Assembly: GCA_963833505.1 (NCBI GenBank)
Contig: CAWHYG010000004.1
Coordinates: forward strand, 558,001-622,000
Direction: 5' to 3'
Source: CAWHYG01 sp963833505
Lineage (GTDB): Bacteria > Eisenbacteria > RBG-16-71-46 > CAIMUX01
DNA: 64,000 nt
In this document: positions 35,109 through 41,888 of the stretch, one piece after another
Layout: each line of letters opens with the position of its first letter
Numbering within the stretch: the first letter of the stretch is position 1
Notes under the pieces: model-generated
Databases searched by the model: none
The model's input: the letters and a program-made list of their open reading frames with translations, nothing else
What the model was told of the DNA's origin: nothing
Made by a program: the position numbers and the translations under genes

Positions 35109-35663
35109 ATGAGGCGCGTCATCGTCTTCTCAATCGTAATCGGTCTACTCGAGGCGGCCGCGGCGGCCCAGGCTTCCGCCGCGTATCAACTGAACTGGCT
35201 CTCCATCAACGGTGGGGGGAGCGGGAATGACAACTCGCACAGCTACCAGCTCGGGCTTTCGGTCGGCGAATCGATCACCGGGTCTGCCGGCTCCTCCTCC
35301 TATCGGATGGGGAGCGGTTTCTGGTACGGAGCGGCTGTGGTTGTCCAGAACCCCAGCTCCGTTCCGGCCGCTGCGCCAGGCGTGGTGCGCTTCGGGCTTG
35401 GGGTCCCGAGCCCAAATCCCGCGTCGGGTGAGACTGCCATCGCTTTCTCGATCGCACACGAGGGCAACGTAAGTCTGTCCATCTATGACGTGACCGGCCG
35501 CGAGGTGAGGAATCTCGTGAACGGGTTCCACGCCTCGGGTTCGCAGGTCGTGCACTGGAACGGAACCGACGAGCGCGGCAATCGAGTGGCTCCAGGCATC
35601 TATTTTTACAGGCTGACGATGCTGGGAGAGCGCGCGGTGAGCAAGGTGACGATCGTCAGATAA
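35109..35663 (+). CDS. Small secreted FlgD-tailed protein
   Basis: 184 residues starting one base after the S74 gene stop, so clearly co-transcribed and probably coupled. Signal peptide: VIVFSIVIGLLEAAAAAQASA. The short body YQLNWLSINGGGSGNDNSHSYQLGLSVGESITGSAGSSSYRMGSGFWYG resembles a module often placed before FlgD tails. The C-terminal domain is FGLGVPSPNPASGETAIAFSIAHEGNVSLSIYDVTGREVRNLV...NGTDERGNRVAPGIYFYRLT, ending TIVR. Pairing with the S74 fibre suggests the two act at the same surface structure (inference). Confidence 0.85.
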   Translation: MRRVIVFSIVIGLLEAAAAAQASAAYQLNWLSINGGGSGNDNSHSYQLGLSVGESITGSAGSSSYRMGSGFWYGAAVVVQNPSSVPAAAPGVVRFGLGVPSPNPASGETAIAFSIAHEGNVSLSIYDVTGREVRNLVNGFHASGSQVVHWNGTDERGNRVAPGIYFYRLTMLGERAVSKVTIVR

Positions 35664-35771
35664 GGTCGCCCCGCGCTGCCTCCGTCCGGTCGCCGATGGC
35701 GTCGCCAGGGGCGCCCGCGGCTGCGGGCCGCTAGGCCGAATCGGGCCGGAAGCGATTTCCGGTGCGAGTTG

Positions 35772-35793
35772 GGCGGGCTCCACGGAGCCCGCC
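35772..35793 (+). terminator. Rho-independent terminator of the S74-FlgD operon
   Basis: GGCGGGCTC-CACG-GAGCCCGCC, then TCTCGCTTTT. It lies 108 bp after the FlgD gene stop. Confidence 0.6.
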
Positions 35794-36002
35794 TCTCGCT
35801 TTTCACCTGGAGCGCGTAACGGCGAGTTGGACGGCCCCAAGGCCTTTAGGCTCGAATGTGGGAAGGCCGGCCCTTCGCTCATGGTCGGACCGCCGCAGAC
35901 CAGGGTGTTCTTGAGGCCGTGGTTGGGGCGCCCGGCGTGCCTGCTCGCAGACCCGTGACTGTGCGATCGGATCCGGAAACTGCCAAGTCCCGGTACCAGC
36001 GG

Positions 36003-36222
36003 AGCTCTTCATCCAGGCGGAGTCGAGGGACCCGCTCACCGACAAGGCCCATCTGAGGCGCTCAGCAAGTGCCGGTAGCTCTCCCGGGCCAAGGGGATCG
36101 ACTCGACTCTGGCCAGGCACGACCTGGACGCCATCGTCGCGCCCACCGGCGGACCGGCCTGGACCATCGATCTGGTCAACGGAGATCACTACCCCGGCGG
36201 CAGCTCTTCGCCCGCGGCCGTG
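36003..36222 (+). pseudogene. Amidase (GatA-like) C-terminal remnant
   Basis: Fragments of an amidase-signature enzyme are readable across frames: ELFIQAESRDPLTDKAHL, then after a +1 shift EALSKCR, a TAG stop, and LSRAKGIDSTLARHDLDAIVAPTGGPAWTIDLVNGDHYPGGSSSPAAV. The APTGGPAW...DLVNGDHYPGGSSSPAAV block is typical of bacterial amidases near the C-terminus. A frameshift, a stop and missing N- and C-terminal parts show decay. Nothing else is recognisable between 35794 and 36002. Confidence 0.7.
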
Positions 36223-36342
36223 GTCGAGTCGAAGACAAGGAGCGTCATGCCGCCGTCCTTGGACAAGCCCAGGGCGGGGCGGCTGGGGTGAAGGGGGGCG
36301 AAGCGCACAGTTTGCTACGCTACACCGTCGGCGGTACTCTCA

Positions 36343-36895
36343 CGTAACGCGACCCCTTCGGTATTCCATCAACGTCACCTTGGGCGGGTGATGCGATCAT
36401 CGTGCCATACTCGCGGACGAAGAGCTGCATCGTCACGCGGTCGAGAACCTCGCCCGGGCCGATGCCCTCATCTTTGGCAGGGTGACCTACGAAATGATGG
36501 AGGCAGCGTGGCGGCGGCCGCCGCCGGCGGGGGCGGGGCCTGATTGGATGGAAGCCTTCGCGCGGACGATTGACGCGGCAAGGAAGTACGTCGTAGCGAG
36601 CACCCTGGACCGGGTCGATAGGAACGCGGAACTCGTGCGCGGGGATCTGGGGAAGGCCGTTCAGCAGCTCAAGCGGGAATCGGGCAAGGCGCTGTTCGTG
36701 GGAGGGGTGAAGCTCCCGCTGGCGTCGGCGGAGCTGGGCTTGATCGATGAGTACGAGTTCGTGGTGCACCCCAGGCTGGCAGGCCATGGCCCGACGTTGT
36801 TCGCGGGGCTATCGAAGCATGTCGACTTGAAGCTCGTGAGCCGGCTGGAGTTCGGCTCGGGGGCGGTGGCGATGCGAATTGAGCCGGGTCGGTGA
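36343..36895 (+). pseudogene. Dihydrofolate-reductase-like (RibD C-terminal) protein with in-frame TGA
   Basis: The frame reads RPLRYSINVTLGG-TGA-CDHRAILADEELHRHAVENLARADALIFGRVTYEMMEAAW and continues intact to 36895 (KALFVGGVKLPLASAELGLIDEYEFVVHPRLAGHGPTLFAG). This is the RibD-C/dihydrofolate reductase fold common in small NADPH-dependent reductases. The expected start codon is also missing. The intact part (from GTG 36482, 137 residues) lacks the cofactor-binding N-terminus, so function is unlikely. It sits next to the amidase remnant. Confidence 0.7.
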
Positions 36896-37013
36896 CCGAC
36901 ACGATTGGCGTGGCCTCTGGCTCACTTCGTCCGAAACGAGTACAAGGACGCAGACTTCCAACCTCAAGCGGGATCGTTCAAGCTGAATGTGTGGGCTGGA
37001 ACCGGATCCGGGG

Positions 37014-37766
37014 TCAACCCACGTCTCGCGCCAGATGCAGCGCGCAGCCCAGGGCGGCCACGATCTGCGGCTCTTCGGGAACACGCACTTCTCTCTTCAA
37101 GCGCCGCTGGATCAGGGCGCGGACACACTCGTTGAGCGCCACGCCGCCGCAGAACATCACGTCGTCTTCGACCGGAATCCGCTCGAGCAGTCCAAGCGCG
37201 CGGCCGGCGATCCCCTCGTGAAGGCCAAGGGCCACCGGCTCCCGGGGAATCCCGCGGGCCACGAGAGACACGACCTCCGACTCGGCGAAGACCGTGCACA
37301 TGGAGTTGATCTTCTGGGCCGATTCGGCGTTCTGCGCCGCCGCGATGAAATCCCCCATGGAGTAGGCCAGCGCAATCGCCATGACCTCGAGGAAGCGTCC
37401 GGTTCCCGCGGCGCACCGATCGTTCATTTCGAACTTGCGGACGGACCCGCCGGCATCCAGCGCGATGACCTTGGTGTCCTGCCCTCCGATGTCCACCACG
37501 GTCCGCACCGACGGCAGGAGATGGCGGGCGCCCAGCGCCACGGCGCTGATCTCGGTGATGACCGGGCAGTCCCGATACCCCCGGAAAAGGTGGCGGCCGT
37601 ATCCGGTCGCGGCGATCCGATCGAATCGCAGTCCCGAGAGCGCCGCGTCACAGGCGGCCAGCGGGTCGTGGGTGTTGAGGAGGACGCGCCGGTCCTGGAT
37701 CCGGCCGTCCTCCACCACCACCGCCTTGACCGTCCGGGAGCCGATGTCGATTCCCGCGACGCGCAC
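37014..37766 (-). CDS. 2-hydroxyacyl-CoA dehydratase activator (BadF/HgdC-type ATPase)
   Basis: 250 residues from GTG 37766, two bases after the dehydratase stop. It is an ASKHA-fold ATPase: GIDIGSRTVKAVVVEDG, VDIGGQDTKVIALD, and the bridging iron-sulfur ligands in NDRCAAGTGRFLEVMA and NSMCTVFAESEV. Homologues form homodimers with one [4Fe-4S] cluster between subunits and use ATP hydrolysis to inject a high-energy electron into the dehydratase. The conserved end VMFCGGVALNECV is present. It is co-transcribed with its substrate enzyme. Confidence 0.92.
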   Translation of the reverse strand: MRVAGIDIGSRTVKAVVVEDGRIQDRRVLLNTHDPLAACDAALSGLRFDRIAATGYGRHLFRGYRDCPVITEISAVALGARHLLPSVRTVVDIGGQDTKVIALDAGGSVRKFEMNDRCAAGTGRFLEVMAIALAYSMGDFIAAAQNAESAQKINSMCTVFAESEVVSLVARGIPREPVALGLHEGIAGRALGLLERIPVEDDVMFCGGVALNECVRALIQRRLKREVRVPEEPQIVAALGCALHLARDVG

Positions 37767-37768
37767 GA

Positions 37769-39058
37769 CTACCGCCCGATCCGCTCGATGAAGGCCTCGA
37801 CCCGGGTGCGAAGCTGCTCGACGTCCTCCTGGCTGTAGTCGGTGTCGATTCGGAGGACAGGCACGCCCGCCGCTTCCAGATCGCGCTCGACCAGGCCGGA
37901 CTCGATCTGGTAGGGAGAGCAGAACTGCAGGGCGTAGTGGATGACCCCGCCGGCCCCGTACTTGCGGGCCATCTCCGCCACGTGTTCGCGCCGGGAGGGA
38001 TTCGGCGTGAAGATGGCGCAGTCGATCTTCCAGTAGCGTTCGACCAGCGCCGCCATCAGCTCCTCGATCGTGCGCCCGGAGTCATCGACCAGAGCCTGGG
38101 TTCCGCGCTCGCCCACACAGGACTCTTCGCCCACGACGACCGCGCCGGCCCCTTCCACGATGGCGGGCAGCTTCCAGTTCGGGACGGCCATGGGGCAGCC
38201 GGAAAGGAGAATCCGCGGCGCTCCTTTGCAACTGATCCCTTGCCCCTCGGACACCCTGGTCTCCAGCTCCGCGCAGATGGCCTCGACCGAACCTGTGAAG
38301 CGAACCGGGTCGTCGTAGAAGGCAACCTGGTTCACGAGCAGCGCATCCAGGCCGGAGATCGGAGCCGGATCGGCATGTCGGAGAGCAGCGAGACGATGCA
38401 GGGCCGACCGCTTGGCGTTGGCCGTCCGGATGCCCTTCCGCATCGACTCCAGCGTGATCCGGCGCCCCGAGATCTCCTCCAGCTTCCGGGCGAATTGCGC
38501 GTATTCGTTCGCGAGGAGGCGTTTGCCTTCGTCGCTCTTCGTCTGGGGCAGGTCCATCACGTGGAGGCGCGGCACCAGATCGGCGTAGATCTCATAGGCC
38601 TTCTTCTTGCCGTCGCAGGTGTTTTCTCCGACGACGAGATCGCAGGAGGCCAGATAGGGGCAGACCCGCTCGAGCGTGAAACCGAAGAACGACTTGATCA
38701 GCGCGCAGGTGTTGCGCGGAAGATAGCGTTCCGCCGCCTCGTTGTTGAACTCGGCACCGGCGCAGAGCCCGACGCTGACGCCGTCCACCGCCAGGATCAG
38801 CTCCTCCGGCACGAAGACGCAGAACGAGCCGATCACCTTGCGGCCGGCGGCCTTGGCGTCCTGCAACTCCTTGATCCGCAGGCCGTGGACCTCGCTCATG
38901 ACGAAATCGAAATAGCCCATGCCGGACGGACGCTGCTTCTGGGTCAGGAAGGTGGACTGATACGCCTGGCCGAGGACCCCGAGAAGCGCGTCGTGCTTCT
39001 CGAGATCGAGACCGAGGTCAGACCACATGGATCGGTAATCGGTAGCAGGGGCGGACAT
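37769..39058 (-). CDS. 2-hydroxyacyl-CoA dehydratase / BcrC-BadD-HgdB family subunit
   Basis: 429 residues from ATG 39058, after a good ribosome-binding site (AAGGAGG). The family features are visible: IGSFCVFVPEELILAVDGVSVGLCAG, LERVCPYLASCDLVVGENTCDGKKKAYEI, ILLSGCPMAVPNWKLPAIVEGAGAVVVGEESCVGERG and VIHYALQFCSPYQIE, with Cys residues that ligate [4Fe-4S] clusters. Only one such subunit is present; classical enzymes are heterodimers, while this one-subunit-plus-activator arrangement is common in genomes and often uncharacterised. Possible reactions are 2-hydroxyacyl-CoA dehydration or another ATP-driven double-cubane reduction. Such systems are usually oxygen-sensitive. Confidence 0.88.
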   Translation of the reverse strand: MSAPATDYRSMWSDLGLDLEKHDALLGVLGQAYQSTFLTQKQRPSGMGYFDFVMSEVHGLRIKELQDAKAAGRKVIGSFCVFVPEELILAVDGVSVGLCAGAEFNNEAAERYLPRNTCALIKSFFGFTLERVCPYLASCDLVVGENTCDGKKKAYEIYADLVPRLHVMDLPQTKSDEGKRLLANEYAQFARKLEEISGRRITLESMRKGIRTANAKRSALHRLAALRHADPAPISGLDALLVNQVAFYDDPVRFTGSVEAICAELETRVSEGQGISCKGAPRILLSGCPMAVPNWKLPAIVEGAGAVVVGEESCVGERGTQALVDDSGRTIEELMAALVERYWKIDCAIFTPNPSRREHVAEMARKYGAGGVIHYALQFCSPYQIESGLVERDLEAAGVPVLRIDTDYSQEDVEQLRTRVEAFIERIGR

Positions 39059-39420
39059 GGAAAACCTCCTTGGCTGGCGATTGCGGGCCCTTCCGCGCCC
39101 GCCAGGCAGGAGGTCTGCTAGGAGGTCGGAAGAAGCCGGTGTCTGGAGATCGCAAGCGGCCGGACCGGCCGCCCAGTGGCTCCTCAACCTGTGAAGAATG
39201 AACGCACGATTCCTCCTTCTTCCGGATTGATCGGAAAGGGGAATTCGGCCGAAGCCGAATCAAACAAGACATTACGTCACGCGACGGCGGTTTTCAAGCT
39301 CAGGATGGCTTCCAGTGGCTTCCAGGCGTCCCGTTCGCTTGCCCGCCGGCTGCGGGCTGCGCCTGGAGACGGCGGCGGGGTCGAAGACGATCCGGTGGGT
39401 GTCGGTGCAGTAGCGGGGGC

Positions 39421-40614
39421 CTATCGCACGACGACCTTGCCCGTGGCGCAGCGCTCGCCGGCGGAGAGGGCGTACAGGTAGACGCCGCCCGCGGCTTTTC
39501 CCGCCGCGGTCCGCCCGTCCCAGGCCAGATCGTGCATCCCCGCCGGAAGATGGGCGCCTCCGGCGCGATAGACCTCGCGTCCTGCGGCGTCGTAGATGAC
39601 CAAACGGACCGTTTCAGCCGGCTGCGGCAGAGCGAACCGGATCGTGGTCGAGACGGTGAAAGGATTCGGCTCGGGCGCAAGCGCGAGGAACACACGGGGC
39701 GCCGTCAACGAGGACTGTAGAAGCCCGCGCAGGACGGCGCGAACAGCATCCATCCCGGGACCTCCGCCGGAGTCGCCGATGGATTGCAGAAGAGAGCGAC
39801 AGACGTCGGCTGTATCCAGTCCCTCGGGTGGAGTCGTTCCACTCGGCGTGTGTCTTCCCGACCAGTGCTGCACCAGCAATGAGACGTCAGGGGCGGACAC
39901 CTGGCCGTCGCCGTCGCAGTCCGCGTAGCCGGCGTCCTCCGGTGTCCAGGTGGAGTCCAGCGCTTGCGCCTGCCACGCGAGCGTCCCGCCTGTTCGAGCC
40001 GGGCCGGCGAGCCCGTAATAGGTCCCCAAGGGAAGGATGTCTCTCGCGTCCACGATGCCATCGTTGTTCGCGTCTCCCGGATAGACGAGGCAAAGGGAGC
40101 CGCCCTTGGTCCGGAAGCTCCAGATCGGTGACCACGCGCTCGGAACGGAGTTCCGAACGCCCCGCACGCGCCAGTAGCACAGCATCTCTTCGGGCAGGGA
40201 GCCGATCGCGCAGGTCGTGTCGGCCAGTCCCGTAAGGTCGATCCGGACCTGGGAGAAATCCGGGACCCCGGAGAGCTGGGTTTCGTAGGCGGTCGCTCCG
40301 GCCACGGGATGCCAGCCCAGGCGGGGATACCTCGACTGGCCCAGGGAATTGTCGGGAGGCCGCTGGGGCGAGGGCGGAATCAACTCGTCCGTGCCCCCGG
40401 GCAGGATCGAGATCGTGCCAGGTCCCGGTGAAGTAAACGTGAGATTCCCCGCCGGCCCCGAGAACTGAGCGGAGCCGATCAGGTTCCCGTCCCGACGAAC
40501 ATCGAAATTGGCGTTTGGAACCAGCCCGAACACATACTGCGTGACCTCAGCCTCCGCCACGCCCGCCATCCAGGCCAGACTCAGGGTCAGAAAAAGGACA
40601 TGCGCCGTTTTCAC
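39421..40614 (-). CDS. Secreted protein with Fn3-like, dockerin and FlgD-like domains
   Basis: 397 residues with signal peptide (VLFLTLSLAWMAGVAEA). Order: a small beta domain (YVFGLVPNANFDVRRDGNLIG), an Fn3-like domain (PRLGWHPVAGATAYETQLSG...CYWRVRGVRNSVPSAWSPIWSF), and a type I dockerin with two calcium loops (YPGDANNDGIVDARDILPLGTYYG and YADCDGDGQVSAPDVSLLVQHW). Last is a FlgD-like tail (LAPEPNPFTVSTTIRFALPQP...GGVYLYALSAGERCATGKVVVR). Dockerins bind cohesins; the only cohesin-like region nearby is in the edge gene at 62569. The 39059-39420 gap contains the dehydratase ribosome-binding site and no other gene. Confidence 0.85.
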   Translation of the reverse strand: MKTAHVLFLTLSLAWMAGVAEAEVTQYVFGLVPNANFDVRRDGNLIGSAQFSGPAGNLTFTSPGPGTISILPGGTDELIPPSPQRPPDNSLGQSRYPRLGWHPVAGATAYETQLSGVPDFSQVRIDLTGLADTTCAIGSLPEEMLCYWRVRGVRNSVPSAWSPIWSFRTKGGSLCLVYPGDANNDGIVDARDILPLGTYYGLAGPARTGGTLAWQAQALDSTWTPEDAGYADCDGDGQVSAPDVSLLVQHWSGRHTPSGTTPPEGLDTADVCRSLLQSIGDSGGGPGMDAVRAVLRGLLQSSLTAPRVFLALAPEPNPFTVSTTIRFALPQPAETVRLVIYDAAGREVYRAGGAHLPAGMHDLAWDGRTAAGKAAGGVYLYALSAGERCATGKVVVR

Positions 40615-40794
40615 CGGACCCCCCTTGACCGCGTGGACGCCGTTCCCTGGCAGGAGCAGGGATTGTCCCCGACCGGGAACTCACCAACTCGCGTCCGCAC
40701 TTTATCGGCCGGCGACAGTGTCGGTTCCAGCGTCGTCGAACGCAAGCGCGGACGGCTCCGTCAATGGCGGCGCGGACTTTGGTCAACGGGCCTG

Positions 40795-40925
40795 GGTCAA
40801 CGAGCCTCGGTCGGGTTTCAGTCGGCCTCGGTCAGCCTCGGTCAACGAGCCTCGGTCGGGTTTCAGTCAGCCTTGGTCGGCCTCGGTCAACCAGCCTCGA
40901 TCAGGCCCGCGATCTCGGTCAGCGC
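40795..40925 (+). repeat. 45-bp tandem repeat (about 2.9 units)
   Basis: Units start at 40795, 40840 and 40885 with consensus GGTCAACGAGCCTCGGTCGG then GTTTCAGTC and a variable end. The first two units differ at few positions. The array fills the space between the dockerin gene and the FHA gene and runs over the FHA stop codon. Confidence 0.85.
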
Positions 40926-41536
40926 ACGAGGGCTCCGATCACGAAACCCACTGCGATCGCGACCAGGACGACGAGCCCGGAAAGGCCCCAGCGCCGCCAC
41001 AAGGACTCAACCTCCAGAGCCGAACCGGTGGCGAGGAGGGGCATCGGATCCATTTCCGGCGCGCCCGGCTGGCTTTCCCGCGCTCCGGCGAGCATCCTCG
41101 CGAGCTGCCCGCGGGTGAGCACGGTGGTGCCCTGGACCGCATCGGGAATCATCTCCCGGTGCGCCGGCGCGGCTGGCTGCTCGAACCGCTCCGACTGGGT
41201 CCGGGACTGTGCGGGCTGGGCATCGCCGGCAGCTTCCGGCCCGAGGCCGACGCCGAGCGAGAATTTTCCGATGGTCACGATGTCGCGGTGCCGGATGCGC
41301 GCCCGATCGGTTCGCGCGTCGTTCACGAACGTCCCGTTGGCGCTGCCGGAATCTTCGAGGATCCAGCCTTCCTCGGTCCATTCGAAGCGCGCATGGGACC
41401 GGGAGACCCCGATATTGTCGAGGCAGAGGTCGGCCTCCGGATCCCGCCCGACGTGCACGATCGGTTGCGTGAACTCATAATCGCGGATCAGACGGCCCTT
41501 CAGGGTGAGCCGGATCCTCAGCGCAGGGTGTTGCAT
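40919..41536 (-). CDS. FHA-domain protein with C-terminal membrane anchor
   Basis: 205 residues. The N-terminal FHA domain is complete: VHVGRDPEADLCLDNIGVSRSHARFEWTEEGWILEDSGSANGTFVN, with the G-R, S-R-S-H and N-G-T phosphothreonine-binding motifs. A low-complexity linker follows, then a single C-terminal helix (GLSGLVVLVAIAVGFVIGALVR) with no signal peptide, so the protein is probably tail-anchored with the FHA in the cytoplasm. No Ser/Thr kinase gene is in the window. The stop lies inside the 45-bp minisatellite. It is divergent from the S9 peptidase gene. Confidence 0.85.
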   Translation of the reverse strand: MQHPALRIRLTLKGRLIRDYEFTQPIVHVGRDPEADLCLDNIGVSRSHARFEWTEEGWILEDSGSANGTFVNDARTDRARIRHRDIVTIGKFSLGVGLGPEAAGDAQPAQSRTQSERFEQPAAPAHREMIPDAVQGTTVLTRGQLARMLAGARESQPGAPEMDPMPLLATGSALEVESLWRRWGLSGLVVLVAIAVGFVIGALVR

Positions 41537-41888
41537 GTGCGGCCTCTCCTCCCTCGGTTGCCGGTCGGATCCGTGCGCCCATCCGGGCCTTGGGCGGATC
41601 CGAGATCGTTATCGGCCGGGAATGGCCGCCTCTGCACCGGATTCTGGGGCGGACCGGCCGAACGCCGGGACATCTCCCACTGCGGGAGTCGCGGATCCGA
41701 GCGCCGAGACGGCGGAATCGCTGTACGGATCGGAGCCGAAATCCCCCGACGCTCCGGTCGCTTCGGTTACTATGCGTTGGGTTCGGCTGGGAGACAGCGC
41801 GTCCGTGAACACGGACGAAATGCCCGATCCGGCCGCGTTCGATGACGATGTTCGGTTGCCCAAACGAGAGCACGATCCGGAGGTCACA

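Noticed and set aside
40795..40925. CRISPR array
   Set aside because: The 45-bp units are directly adjacent with no unique spacers, and there are no cas genes. It is a minisatellite.
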